Part shown: positions 18,845 to 28,160 of the stretch, in pieces | How positions within the stretch are numbered: position 1 is the first letter of the stretch | Layout of the letters: every line of letters begins with the position of its first letter | Source: Bacteroidaceae bacterium | GTDB lineage: Bacteria > Bacteroidota > Bacteroidia > Bacteroidales > Barnesiellaceae_A | Reading direction: 5' to 3' | NCBI GenBank assembly: GCA_017531985.1 | Contig: JAFXJY010000004.1 | Span: forward strand, 35,756-99,755 | DNA: 64,000 nt | Notes under the pieces: model-generated | What the model was told of the DNA's origin: nothing | The model's input: the letters and a program-made list of their open reading frames with translations, nothing else | Databases searched by the model: none | Program-made: the position numbers and the translations under genes

Positions 18845-19419
18845 ATGAAAAGTATTAAAGGTACACAAACAGAGAAAAACCTGCTAACATCATTTGCAGG
18901 AGAGAGTCAAGCACGCATGCGTTACAACTACTTCGCAAGTGCAGCAAAGAAGGAAGGTTACGAACAGATAGCAGCTATCTTTGAAGAGACAGCCAACCAA
19001 GAGAAAGAACATGCCAAACGCATGTTTAAATATCTCGAAGGCGGCATGGTAGAAATCACAGCTTCATATCCCGCCGGAGTTATCGGTACAACTGCCGACA
19101 ACCTTAGAGCAGCAGCAGCCGGTGAAAACGAGGAGTGGACACAAGACTACCCCCACTTTGCCGAAGTAGCAGCACAAGAAGGCTTCCCGAGATAGCAGCC
19201 ATGTACCGCAATATCTCCATAGCCGAAAAGGGTCACGAAGAACGTTACCTTGCATTCTTGAACAACATTGAGAATGGAAAAGTATTCAAGAAAGACGAAG
19301 TTACTGTATGGCAATGTCGCAACTGCGGATTCATCATGGAAGGAACCGAAGCTCCCAAGTTGTGTCCCGCTTGCTTACATCCCCAAGCTCACTTCGAAGT
19401 TAAAAAAACCAACATGTAA
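18845..19419 (+). pseudogene. rbr: Rubrerythrin, interrupted by a single-base frameshift
   Basis: Together the two halves make a complete rubrerythrin of about 191 aa, the normal length. The first frame (18845-19195) holds the ferritin-like diiron domain, with ESQARMRY and EETANQEKEHAKRMF as metal-ligand helices. It stops at TAG 19193-19195, just after the sequence FPR. The following frame carries IAAMYRNISIAEKGHEERY, the second half of the diiron site, and a rubredoxin domain (CRNCGF and CPACLHP) to 19419. Restoring one C in the run CCC at 19186-19188 would give an uninterrupted FPEIAAMY. The gene should encode a peroxide-detoxifying protein. As read, it would give only a truncated product, unless the shift is a sequencing error or ribosomes slip by -1 on CCC-G. 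Confidence 0.88.
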
Positions 19420-19465
19420 TATTTTTTGTTTATCTACCAGTAGAACATAATAATAAGGTTATACT

Positions 19466-20719
19466 ATGCAAACAATTGATAATTTCAACTTCGCCGGCAA
19501 AAAGGCCATCGTTCGTGTAGACTTCAACGTACCTCTGGATGAAAATGGTCACATCACCGATGACACCCGCATCCGCGGTGCTTTACCTACGTTGAAAAAA
19601 ATTCTTGCCGATGGCGGTAGCGTTATCATCATGTCGCACATGGGTAAACCCAAGAAAAACCCCGATATGAAATATTCGTTGGGACAGATTGTAGATGCCG
19701 TATCGGAAAAACTCGGTGTTAAGGTTCAATTTGCCCCCGACTGCATGAAAGCCGATGAAGCCGCAGCGGCTCTCAAACCCGGAGAGGTTCTCATGCTCGA
19801 GAATCTTCGTTTCTATGCTGAGGAAGAGGGCAAGCCTCGTGGCGAATTTGCTACCGAGGAGGAGAAAAAAGCTGCCAAGGCAGCTATGAAAGAGCCTCAG
19901 AAAGAGTTTGCCAAGCACCTCGCATCATATGCCGACTGCTATGTAAACGATGCCTTCGGAACAGCCCACCGCAAGCATGCCTCAACAGCTCTTATAGCCG
20001 ACTACTTCGACGCTGACCACAAGATGCTCGGTTACCTGATGGAGAAGGAAGTAAAAGCTGTTGACAACGTATTGAGCAACATCAAACGTCCTTTCACTGC
20101 CATCATGGGCGGCTCGAAAGTTTCCACCAAGATAGGTATAATAGAGAACTTGATGGACAAGGTCGACAACCTCATCCTTTGCGGTGGTATGACCTATACA
20201 TTTGCCAAGGCACAAGGTGGTAAAATAGGTAGTTCAATATGCGAGGATGATAAGCTCGACCTCGCTCTCGACATCATTGCACAAGCCAAAGCCAAGGGGG
20301 TAAACCTTGTACTCGGCGTTGACTGCGTTGCCGGTGATGCGTTCTCCAACGAAGCCAACACTCAGATAGTACCCGCTAACAATATTCCCGATGGATGGGA
20401 AGGTATGGATGCAGGTCCTAAGACACGCGAACTTTTTGCCAATGCTATCAAAGGTTCTAAGACAATCCTTTGGAATGGTCCTGCCGGTGTATTTGAATTT
20501 GACAACTTCACAGGTGGTTCACGTGCCATAGCCGAAGCAATTGCCGAAGCTACCAAGGATGGAGCATTCTCTCTCATCGGTGGTGGCGACTCGGTAGCTT
20601 GTATCAACAAGTTTGGCATGGCCGATCAAGTTTCGTACATCTCAACCGGTGGTGGTGCTTTGCTCGAAGCCATCGAAGGAAAAGTTCTTCCCGGCATTGC
20701 TGCTATCAAGGGAGAATAA
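19466..20719 (+). CDS. pgk: Phosphoglycerate kinase
   Basis: This glycolytic enzyme interconverts 1,3-bisphosphoglycerate and 3-phosphoglycerate with ATP production. The signature [12 protein letters not shown] is near residue 17, with HMGKPK and [11 protein letters not shown] following, and the nucleotide-binding glycine-rich GGGDSVACI near the C-terminus. The 417-aa length is longer than the 390-aa E. coli enzyme because of an insertion around residues 120-145 ([20 protein letters not shown]), which is typical of Bacteroidota. It lies 46 bp after the broken rubrerythrin and ends in a strong terminator. Confidence 0.98.
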   Translation: MQTIDNFNFAGKKAIVRVDFNVPLDENGHITDDTRIRGALPTLKKILADGGSVIIMSHMGKPKKNPDMKYSLGQIVDAVSEKLGVKVQFAPDCMKADEAAAALKPGEVLMLENLRFYAEEEGKPRGEFATEEEKKAAKAAMKEPQKEFAKHLASYADCYVNDAFGTAHRKHASTALIADYFDADHKMLGYLMEKEVKAVDNVLSNIKRPFTAIMGGSKVSTKIGIIENLMDKVDNLILCGGMTYTFAKAQGGKIGSSICEDDKLDLALDIIAQAKAKGVNLVLGVDCVAGDAFSNEANTQIVPANNIPDGWEGMDAGPKTRELFANAIKGSKTILWNGPAGVFEFDNFTGGSRAIAEAIAEATKDGAFSLIGGGDSVACINKFGMADQVSYISTGGGALLEAIEGKVLPGIAAIKGE

Positions 20720-20741
20720 AGAATAACTCTCTCATATAATT

Positions 20742-20779
20742 AAAGAAAAGGTGTCGTTCATGAGCGACACCTTTTCTTT
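20742..20779. terminator. Terminator between pgk and the converging fusion gene
   Basis: A 15-bp stem (20742-20756 with 20765-20779) encloses an 8-nt loop. Flanking A- and T-rich runs make it work in both directions. Confidence 0.85.
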
Positions 20780-20827
20780 TGTGGTAAAATTCACTGTACG
20801 GCAAAGCAACTTTTTCCTCTTCAATCC

Positions 20828-22093
20828 TTATTCTTGGTTCTTATCACTCATAGAGGAACGCGACACATAGGTATCGGGGGGTACTATCCCATAGACAGCA
20901 TTGCGTAGAAAATCGTGAAACTTTTCAACACTCTCATATTGTTGCTGCTGCTCAACTGTAATGGTATCGCCTACCACGACACGATGTTGACCTTTATTCT
21001 TGTTGAATAACTCGGAGGGGAGTCGCAGCAGTCGCAATGGCAAACTAATGAGTCCAAGACCGTAGTAAATGCGTGAATTGCGATCCAAGAAACGGATGGG
21101 AACAATGGGAAGGTGTGCATTACGGATGAATCGTATGGTATCTTTGTCCCATTCACGATCGACGATGCGACGAGGATGGAAGCGATAATCGGAGCCTACC
21201 CCCGAGGGGAAAATACCCAAGGCTGCACCGGCCGAAAGATGGTTACCGGCATCAACTAAACGTTCATCCTCACTGACTGTGTGCTTGGCACGACTATATA
21301 CAAACGAGTCGCTCAACGGCTCGATACGCGACAACATCTCACTGGCAAGCAACTTAAAGTCGGAACGTACATTTCCCATCATGTCTATCAGCACAATAGC
21401 ATCCAACGCTCCATAAGGCTGGTTACTGATAGTGATGAATGCACCTTGTGGCAGATGAGCGAGTTTCTCATGATTGCCCATCAAATAGTCACAGTTCATG
21501 AACCGCAACAACTTGCCGGTACACTCGGTTCCACGGTCAAAATAGACTTGGTCGTAGAGTATATTCAGCCTGTTAACATCGCACACCGCTATAACCAAAC
21601 GAGCCAACAGTCGCCCCCAATATCCGCGAAAGAGAGAGGATATTTTACCCAACTCTTCGATATTGAGCAACTCATGTTCGGGTCGTTGCTTCTGCTTGCG
21701 AAACACAAAGAGCTTCTCAATAAAGAAATTGAGAACGCCCGATATGAGCAGTGCCACGAGATTACATACTATAACATCCCAACCGAATAGATGCTCAAAG
21801 AGCAAGAGGAACAACATCTTTACAATAAATCCCGATAAGGCAGCTATGTTGAAGACAACAAAGTGCTTTATGAAACTGCGTGCATTCTTATTCTCGATAC
21901 GATTACTCCATATCCAATAATAAGAACATAAGAAATTGCTCATTACAGCAAACTCAAACGAAATCATCGGCGACAAGATGTTTCGTCCGAAGTAGTTACC
22001 GCTGAATATAAAGTCGGAACACAGCCATAGCACGAGTGTATCGACACCCGTGCCAAGCAAGCGGCTTAAAACAAATTGTATATAACTACGCAA
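20828..22093 (-). CDS. GtrA-like membrane domain fused to acyltransferase-like domain
   Basis: Residues 5-133 contain four hydrophobic helices in the GtrA/DPMS pattern, a family that flips or handles polyprenyl-linked sugars. Residues about 185-400 look like a PlsC-type (hemolysin-like) acyltransferase: TISNQPYGALD at 221-231 lines up with the catalytic NHPxGGxD motif, and FPSG at 295-298 with the FPxG/E acyl-acceptor motif. In this copy the catalytic histidine position is Gln225 (codon CAG), so activity is doubtful. The start codon is TTG at 22093; no in-frame ATG lies upstream before a stop and the GtrA helix needs this start. It lies 11 bp after a CDP-alcohol phosphatidyltransferase gene, pointing to lipid or lipid-sugar metabolism. 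Confidence 0.78.
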   Translation of the reverse strand: MRSYIQFVLSRLLGTGVDTLVLWLCSDFIFSGNYFGRNILSPMISFEFAVMSNFLCSYYWIWSNRIENKNARSFIKHFVVFNIAALSGFIVKMLFLLLFEHLFGWDVIVCNLVALLISGVLNFFIEKLFVFRKQKQRPEHELLNIEELGKISSLFRGYWGRLLARLVIAVCDVNRLNILYDQVYFDRGTECTGKLLRFMNCDYLMGNHEKLAHLPQGAFITISNQPYGALDAIVLIDMMGNVRSDFKLLASEMLSRIEPLSDSFVYSRAKHTVSEDERLVDAGNHLSAGAALGIFPSGVGSDYRFHPRRIVDREWDKDTIRFIRNAHLPIVPIRFLDRNSRIYYGLGLISLPLRLLRLPSELFNKNKGQHRVVVGDTITVEQQQQYESVEKFHDFLRNAVYGIVPPDTYVSRSSMSDKNQE

Positions 22094-22104
22094 TGTAAAC
22101 TGAA

Positions 22105-22803
22105 TTATTTATTATCGGTAGGCTTCTTGATGGGATCGAGTTCCGAGAGTACCTTACGGTCTTTCAAGAACTGCGATGTCCACATTGTTGCAAGCACCAA
22201 TGCGATAACCAAGCCCACTACATCAAAGAGACCGAGTTGCTGACTGCCGACACAGCACGACCAATGACGCAGGGGTGCTACATACATATACAGCACGTTC
22301 AACAAGATGATAATCAGACGGAACTCAGTGGGTCCCATGCTGGCATATGTCAAACGGAATTCGCCTTTGATAATCGTACCGATGTAGGTATAGATACTCA
22401 ATATCAGATACAACGCCAATACCAATAGTGCTATATCCAAGCGGAAGAGTGGCGAAAGACCTGCTCCGGCACACATAAAACTTACGGTGATAGCATCGAG
22501 CGAATGATCGATAAAGAAACCATACTTAGGACGTTGTGTCTGACGAACACGTGCCAAAGTACCATCTAAACTATCGCCATACCAATTGATAAAAAGACCC
22601 AGACATGAAATCCACAGATAGTTGAGGTTGATGTTTCCGAGTGCAAAACCTACTGCACAAACAACCGAACCAAAGACACCAAACCATGTAAGCATGTCGG
22701 ATGTTACCCAACGGGGCTGTCTTTCGGCAAGCCACACAAGTGCGACTTTCTCAGCACGATTAAGAATTGAGGTCTGAATTCTTTCTGATTTTTCTGTTCC
22801 CAT
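22105..22803 (-). CDS. CDP-alcohol phosphatidyltransferase family protein
   Basis: This integral-membrane enzyme would join a CDP-linked lipid or alcohol to a head group. The family motif D-x2-DG-x2-AR-x8/9-G-x3-D-x3-D is present: Asp77, Asp80, Gly81, Ala84, Arg85, Gly95, Asp99 and Asp103 (numbered from the ATG at 22803), with nine residues between Arg and Gly. About six helices follow. I chose the ATG at 22803 over an in-frame GTG at 22830 because the extra nine residues are not conserved-looking. The head group cannot be deduced. The gene precedes the GtrA-acyltransferase fusion by 11 bp, and pdxA is 58 bp or more upstream. Confidence 0.87.
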   Translation of the reverse strand: MGTEKSERIQTSILNRAEKVALVWLAERQPRWVTSDMLTWFGVFGSVVCAVGFALGNINLNYLWISCLGLFINWYGDSLDGTLARVRQTQRPKYGFFIDHSLDAITVSFMCAGAGLSPLFRLDIALLVLALYLILSIYTYIGTIIKGEFRLTYASMGPTEFRLIIILLNVLYMYVAPLRHWSCCVGSQQLGLFDVVGLVIALVLATMWTSQFLKDRKVLSELDPIKKPTDNK

Positions 22804-22887
22804 TTTACTGTTTTTTTTTAATCCAGTCACATTACCATTGATATGTGGCTAAGAGGTTATTGTTACTTTTCTATTGTCTTTCTTTAT

Positions 22888-23994
22888 TTATTGCTCATCG
22901 GCATCACCTGTGAGGTCAAGCACCTCGCGATCGCCACTCTTGTCGACATACTGACGACGCAAGGGAGAGGCATGAGCTATATCGTCGTTAATGCGATTGC
23001 GATATATATCGATAGCCGAATAGATGGCATGACGGAATGACTCTTCCGAGGCTTCACCCTTCCCGGCGATATCGTAGGCCGTACCATGATCGGGCGATGT
23101 GCGTACGAAAGGCAGACCGGCTGTAAAATTGACGCCTCTATCCATTGCCAAGGCTTTAAACGGTGCCAAGCCTTGATCATGATACATTGCCAACACACCA
23201 TCGAAGCGAGTATAATAATCCGACCCGAACAATCCATCGGCGGGATAAGGTCCAAAGCATAACATACCCTTTGACTTCGCCTCCTCGATAGCAGGCTTAA
23301 TAACAGACTCTTCTTCATCGCCAAGAAGTCCATTTTCGCCGGCATGTGGATTGAGTGCAAGTACTGCTATTCGGGGCTTACGCACACCGAAGTCGTATTG
23401 AAGAGAATACTCAAACGAAGCCAATTTGTCGAGTATCAAATCTTTTGATATAGAGGATGCTACTTGCGATATAGGCATGTGTCCGGTAACAAGGGCTACC
23501 CGTAATTTATCGGCATAGAGAACCATCAGGGCTTTGTCATCTTCTCCACCAAGACGTTCTTCGAGATACTCAGTATGCCCGGGGAAGTTAAATTGTTCCG
23601 ATTGTACGGTATGCTTATTGATGGGGGCTGTTACAAGAACATCTATCAACCCCTCTTGAAGGTCCTCAACAGCTCTATCCAAGGCGGCTATGGCCACTTC
23701 TCCGGCATGCTGAGTAGGACGACCTATCTCTACTTTTACATCCTCACCGACACAATCAATAAGATTGATTTGCCCATCAACTGCCTGTGTAGCATCTACA
23801 ACCGAATTGAAATTTACGACCTCCATATCCAATGCCTTACGGTGATAGGCGGCCACTTTGAGCGAGCCATATACAATAGGTGTACACAATTCGGTCATTG
23901 TTGAATCGGAGAGAGTTTTCATGATAACCTCATACCCTACTCCATTTATATCGCCATGAGTAATTCCTACTCTTATCATTCTTTTATTATTCAT
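22888..23994 (-). CDS. pdxA: 4-hydroxythreonine-4-phosphate dehydrogenase
   Basis: This enzyme of the DXP-dependent pyridoxal-phosphate pathway oxidises 4-phosphohydroxy-L-threonine. It begins with MIRVGITHGDINGVGYEVI, the PdxA N-terminal motif, and contains NFPGHTEYLEE, LALNPHAGE and GTAYDIAGKG, which carry the zinc-binding histidines and product-binding residues. A longer frame to 24063 would overlap the -7 promoter element, so the start was placed at ATG 23994 (MNNKRMIRVG). The C-terminal acidic tail (TGDADEQ) is unremarkable. It is the first gene of a probable three-gene minus-strand unit. Confidence 0.95.
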   Translation of the reverse strand: MNNKRMIRVGITHGDINGVGYEVIMKTLSDSTMTELCTPIVYGSLKVAAYHRKALDMEVVNFNSVVDATQAVDGQINLIDCVGEDVKVEIGRPTQHAGEVAIAALDRAVEDLQEGLIDVLVTAPINKHTVQSEQFNFPGHTEYLEERLGGEDDKALMVLYADKLRVALVTGHMPISQVASSISKDLILDKLASFEYSLQYDFGVRKPRIAVLALNPHAGENGLLGDEEESVIKPAIEEAKSKGMLCFGPYPADGLFGSDYYTRFDGVLAMYHDQGLAPFKALAMDRGVNFTAGLPFVRTSPDHGTAYDIAGKGEASEESFRHAIYSAIDIYRNRINDDIAHASPLRRQYVDKSGDREVLDLTGDADEQ

Positions 23995-24062
23995 TTCAGC
24001 ATATTTTGGTTGATGCAAAGCTAACATTTTAATTTCAACGCTCGAAGTTAAGCATTTTTGCA

Positions 24063-24070
24063 CAAATATA
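24063..24070 (-). promoter_or_regulatory. Promoter -7 element of pdxA
   Basis: On the minus strand the exact -7 element TATATTTG lies at 24070-24063, about 69 nt before the chosen pdxA start. No -33 element stands out. The site overlaps the start of a longer reading frame and so argues for the shorter protein. Confidence 0.5.
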
Positions 24071-24107
24071 ACCTATCCAAGCCACATATTTGTAATAGTT
24101 TTGCATT

Positions 24108-25130
24108 TTATGCATCTTTTTTGGCTGTTGACAGCATACCGCAAGCGGCAAAAATATCTTCACCTCTCGAAGCTCTGATGGTTGCTGTTACGCCTCGGGC
24201 ATTGAGGCGATCGCGGAATGCTTCAATGCGTGCCATGTCGGACGTCTCCAAGTCAACACCCGGGATGGCGTGAAAGCGTATCAAATTAATGAGACAAGGG
24301 ATGCCTCCCAATAGCTTAACAAGAGCATCGGCATGTTGCATAGAGTCGTTATAATCATGAAAAACAATATACTCAAACGACAGGCGACGCTGGTGGCTCC
24401 AATCATAATTACGCAGTAAGGTAAAAATGTCACGAATGGGGAATGCCTTCTCAACAGGCATGATACTGCGTCGCTGCTCAGGATAGGGTGCATGCAAGCT
24501 GATAGCCAAGTGGCAGTCACATTCCTCGATAAATCGTTGAAGAGCAGGCAGATAACCTATGGTCGACACTGTTATGCGACGCGGACTCCAAGCCATACCC
24601 CAATCCTCGGTAAGAATACGTAGCACTTTCAACAATTCATCAAGATTGTCGAGTGGTTCACCCATACCCATAAAAACGAGGTTGGTAAGCGTTTCGCTTT
24701 GTGGTACCGATACTATCTGATTGATAATTTCATGCGAGGTAAGATTGCGTGTAAAGCCTTGCTTACCTGTCATGCAGAAATAACAGTTCATCTTGCAGCC
24801 GACCTGCGACGACACACAGAGCGTTGCCCGCTGCTTATCGGGTATATACACAGCCTCCACTCCCGATGTAGCACCTACATCATAGAGATACTTTGCAGTA
24901 CCATCGACCGACTGCATCGAGTGCGAGGGTGTATAATATCCTACATCGTAACGCTCGGCGAGTAATTCACGATGTTTCTTCGAGATATTTGTCATGTCCT
25001 CTATATCGTTCACTCTGTGTCTATACAGCCATTGAGCTATCTGTTGTGCGGCAAATCGAGGCATACCACACTCAGCTGCTATCGCTTGCAACTCTTCGAG
25101 GGTCTTTCCTACAAGATGTTGTTTATCCAT
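24108..25130 (-). CDS. rlmN: 23S rRNA (adenine-2503-C2)-methyltransferase
   Basis: This radical-SAM enzyme methylates A2503 of 23S rRNA and A37 of some tRNAs. The cluster ligands are Cys112, Cys116 and Cys119 (CKMNCYFC). The second catalytic cysteine, which forms a covalent intermediate with RNA, is Cys330 in FAACGML. At 340 aa it is full length. GMGEPLDN near residue 154 is the conserved SAM-binding loop. It lies 63 bp downstream of the PpiD-like gene on the same strand, with a terminator between them. Confidence 0.96.
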   Translation of the reverse strand: MDKQHLVGKTLEELQAIAAECGMPRFAAQQIAQWLYRHRVNDIEDMTNISKKHRELLAERYDVGYYTPSHSMQSVDGTAKYLYDVGATSGVEAVYIPDKQRATLCVSSQVGCKMNCYFCMTGKQGFTRNLTSHEIINQIVSVPQSETLTNLVFMGMGEPLDNLDELLKVLRILTEDWGMAWSPRRITVSTIGYLPALQRFIEECDCHLAISLHAPYPEQRRSIMPVEKAFPIRDIFTLLRNYDWSHQRRLSFEYIVFHDYNDSMQHADALVKLLGGIPCLINLIRFHAIPGVDLETSDMARIEAFRDRLNARGVTATIRASRGEDIFAACGMLSTAKKDA

Positions 25131-25146
25131 AGTATTTTATAGAAAA

Positions 25147-25175
25147 GAGAGACCGCCTTGATAAGACGGTCTCTC
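25147..25175 (-). terminator. Terminator of the PpiD-like gene
   Basis: GAGAGACCG (25175-25167 read on the minus strand) pairs perfectly with CGGTCTCTC (25155-25147), followed by TTTTCT on the minus strand. It separates the chaperone gene from rlmN. Confidence 0.8.
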
Positions 25176-25192
25176 ACACATTTATGCTTATT

Positions 25193-27286
25193 TTAGAAGA
25201 AACGTACCAGTGTGTTTTCTACATCGGCTTTCTCTTTGAGAACTTCAACAAATTGGTTGGCAACAGTAGTGTATTGTTGTTGCAAACGTTGCAATTCTGC
25301 TGCTTCATCATAGGGACGAGTAGCACTATTCTTGTTTACTACTTCCATTACATACACACCACGATTACCGGCAACAGGTGCTGAAATTTCACCCATTTCA
25401 AGACCATTGGCTGCACCTGCAACAATAGGCTCATAACCCAATCCTGCAATGCTGGGCGATGCTACCGACACGAACTTGACTGTATCAACTTCGGCTTTCA
25501 TGGCTGTTGCATAAGCAGCCATTGTAGTGGGAGCTGCGGCTGCCAACTGGCTCTTGATAACATCGGCTTTCTTATCGCGACGTGCCACCGAAGTGAGTGT
25601 TGATTCCAACTCATTGATGGGACGATAGCCTTCTTTGGTAATTTTTTCGAGGGCTGCCACTACATAACGGTCGTCTATTTCATAGATTTCAGAGAACTCT
25701 CCCTTCTTGGCATTGAAAGCCCAGTGGATAATCTGACGTGCATTTTGCATGCCGGGAAGTGTTGTCTGTGTAGCTTGACAGTCGGCAGGCATAACTGTGT
25801 AACCGGCTGTATAGGCACTATCGGCAAATTGTTGTACATTATTATATGTAGCAACATACGATGAGAGTGTGTTATACAGGTTTGTTTCGGTATCGACACT
25901 GGGTACAACCTCAATTGTGAGTGTTGCCACCTTAGCCTTAGCCACAGGAGCGGTACGTTTTACCACCTTAGCTATGTGTTGTGTTCCACCAAGTGATTGT
26001 GTCTTGAAGTATGAGTTACCGGCAGCAAACACGTCGGCTATAAATTCACGACCCAAGTTGGCGTACATATCCTCAGTTACGGCAAACTCGGCTATGGTGT
26101 TAATATCTTCGCCCAAAGCATCGAACGAGCCACCAGCCACTAATACATTATATACGCTATCTACGCGAGTATCGCCCATGGGGAAATTGGCCAATTGTAC
26201 GGTAATGGTGTCAGGTGCTGTTTTGGTATCGACAAGGCGATACATGGTATAGGCCTCATTGGCAAATGTAGGAGCTGTTGCATCACCCACCTTAGCACCC
26301 TCTACAAAGGCTTTCATGTCGGCAGGCATGTTATCTACTACAACAAACACATCATCATAGGGTCTGTCCGAATTGTTATCTACTATCGAGGCAATGTCAT
26401 TGGTTGTAGCAAATGACTCTTGGAGCATGTTGATTTTCTCTTCCACACGAGCATAATCGTCGGTCGAGGGCTTTACATCAACAGCGACATAGCGAATGGT
26501 ACGCACCTCGGGAGTCTCATAACGAGCCTTCATCTTGTCATATTGAGCTTGAATATCCGACTTCGAGATGGTTATAGTCGAGTCGGCAACAGTAGTATAT
26601 GATTGTACGGCATAAGCGATGTCAACCGAATTGGTCTGTGCGGCATACGCCATCTCTGCATCTACTTTATTGGGTTGCATCGATGCCATCAACAGATTCA
26701 TAAACTTCTCGTAGGCACGGCTTTGACGGATTTGTTCCTCCATGTCCAACCATGCTTGACGTTGCATTGCGATTTGTTGCAACTGCTCGGGTTCGGTATA
26801 ACCATTTTCCTCGGGGTGGAATATGATATTCAAATAATTATCGAGCGAAGCACGATCAAAAGCACCTGTTGCGGGGTCGGTAAATGCACGAACTATCTCG
26901 AGGTGGATATTGTCACCTGTAAGCATGTCTTGCAATTCGGCATCCGATACCGCGATACCAAGATTTTTCAGTTCCTCGTCCATCAACATTTCGTTAACCA
27001 TCTGCTCGTAAACTTCCATTTGGATGTTGGCAGACATTCCTTCGGGCATCGACATACCATTTTGCTGATACATTGCCTGCATCTGCTCCGTACGGGCATT
27101 GACACGTTCTTGGTATTCTTCCACACCGATTGCTTTTCCGTTTACGGTTGCAACTTTGTTCTGATTCATCATGAAGAAAGACTGTCCCGAGTTAAGGAAG
27201 TCTCCGATGATAAAGGCAAGCAAGGCAAGACCTATCACTACTACGAGGAAGGCGGCTTTGCTTCTAATTTTCTCTAACGTAGCCAT
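25193..27286 (-). CDS. PpiD/SurA-like periplasmic chaperone and peptidyl-prolyl isomerase
   Basis: The protein begins with a short cytoplasmic part and a single membrane anchor (about residues 12-32, AFLVVVIGLALLAFIIGDFL). This is followed by a SurA-like N-terminal chaperone domain with helices such as VYEQMVNEMLMDEELKNLGI. One parvulin-type region is apparent around residues 330-440 and a further divergent one follows, ending near RPINELESTLTSVA. The 697-aa size and single N-terminal anchor match PpiD of Bacteroidota. It would assist folding of outer-membrane and secreted proteins, which are numerous in this window. A run of A/S/T-rich sequence in the last quarter lacks motifs. Confidence 0.85.
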   Translation of the reverse strand: MATLEKIRSKAAFLVVVIGLALLAFIIGDFLNSGQSFFMMNQNKVATVNGKAIGVEEYQERVNARTEQMQAMYQQNGMSMPEGMSANIQMEVYEQMVNEMLMDEELKNLGIAVSDAELQDMLTGDNIHLEIVRAFTDPATGAFDRASLDNYLNIIFHPEENGYTEPEQLQQIAMQRQAWLDMEEQIRQSRAYEKFMNLLMASMQPNKVDAEMAYAAQTNSVDIAYAVQSYTTVADSTITISKSDIQAQYDKMKARYETPEVRTIRYVAVDVKPSTDDYARVEEKINMLQESFATTNDIASIVDNNSDRPYDDVFVVVDNMPADMKAFVEGAKVGDATAPTFANEAYTMYRLVDTKTAPDTITVQLANFPMGDTRVDSVYNVLVAGGSFDALGEDINTIAEFAVTEDMYANLGREFIADVFAAGNSYFKTQSLGGTQHIAKVVKRTAPVAKAKVATLTIEVVPSVDTETNLYNTLSSYVATYNNVQQFADSAYTAGYTVMPADCQATQTTLPGMQNARQIIHWAFNAKKGEFSEIYEIDDRYVVAALEKITKEGYRPINELESTLTSVARRDKKADVIKSQLAAAAPTTMAAYATAMKAEVDTVKFVSVASPSIAGLGYEPIVAGAANGLEMGEISAPVAGNRGVYVMEVVNKNSATRPYDEAAELQRLQQQYTTVANQFVEVLKEKADVENTLVRFF

Positions 27287-27452
27287 TTGTTGTTTTATTT
27301 TTAGTTTTTATTTATATACTATTTATCAAGGGTGCGAAATTACAAAAAAAGCATGGATAGATAAAATTTAATAGCGAAAATTTTGCATTTTCCTCCAATT
27401 TATTCCGAAACTTGGTAATAAATGCCATTGCATTGGCTGAAATCGGGACTAT

Positions 27453-28103
27453 TTAATCGTTTGCTGTCGCACTATCGACTGCGGTGGTATCGGATGTTAC
27501 TTGCGTTGTATCGCGTTCGACGGTGAATATTCCGGTCACACGCAGGATGGTATATTTCGTAATCTGCTCGTTCGATTCAAATCCTACTCCCTCAATAATC
27601 TCCTCACCGGTGGTAATGCGAATGGCCGAGTCGGAGTATATGCGACGTTTCTTCTGATTCCAATACAATTGATGGGTATCAAACTGACGACCTTCCACAT
27701 TCTCTATGTGTACATTTCGATCCAATCGCCACAACTGTTCTTTCTTGTAATAGATGGCTGTATCGCCTTTTATCATGGTCTCGGTGGCAAAGGTTGTATC
27801 GAACTGTTCGACATACAATCCTTCGGGAAAATACCAATAGGGATTTTCCATGGCTTCGCTTTCGTACATATACCACACCGGAGCTTCTATGCGATAACGT
27901 GTCACACCCGAATCGGAGATGAGCGTATTGACATCGCGGGTGTAGAGTGATGGCAGGCTGTCGACATTTTCATAGCCTTCGGCCACCTCGGTCTTATTGC
28001 TCGAACATGCAGCCATAAATATAATTACACACATGGCAACACTTGCCATGCGTGTAATATATAGAAGCCAATTATTCTGTTTCGTTTTCTTTTGTCGTAT
28101 CAT
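27453..28103 (-). CDS. lptC: LPS export lipoprotein LptC-like
   Basis: The chosen start is ATG 28103 (MIRQKKTKQ). A hydrophobic helix follows and a lipobox AAC at about residue 34 (counting from this start) precedes SSNKTEVAEGYENVDSLPS. The mature part has the LptC beta-jellyroll features RYRIEAPVW and MIKGDTAIYYKKEQLW, and QFDTHQLYWNQKKRRIYSD, which are conserved in Bacteroidota LptC homologues. It would be anchored in the inner membrane with a jellyroll that passes lipopolysaccharide to LptA-like proteins. An upstream in-frame extension to 28133 is possible but less likely. It lies on the same strand as the PpiD-like gene and 166 bp upstream of it. Confidence 0.85.
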   Translation of the reverse strand: MIRQKKTKQNNWLLYITRMASVAMCVIIFMAACSSNKTEVAEGYENVDSLPSLYTRDVNTLISDSGVTRYRIEAPVWYMYESEAMENPYWYFPEGLYVEQFDTTFATETMIKGDTAIYYKKEQLWRLDRNVHIENVEGRQFDTHQLYWNQKKRRIYSDSAIRITTGEEIIEGVGFESNEQITKYTILRVTGIFTVERDTTQVTSDTTAVDSATAND

Positions 28104-28160
28104 TACTATATGACGTGGGGCAACACTGTGCATTGCACACCCCGGGACTTGGCTAAGAAA

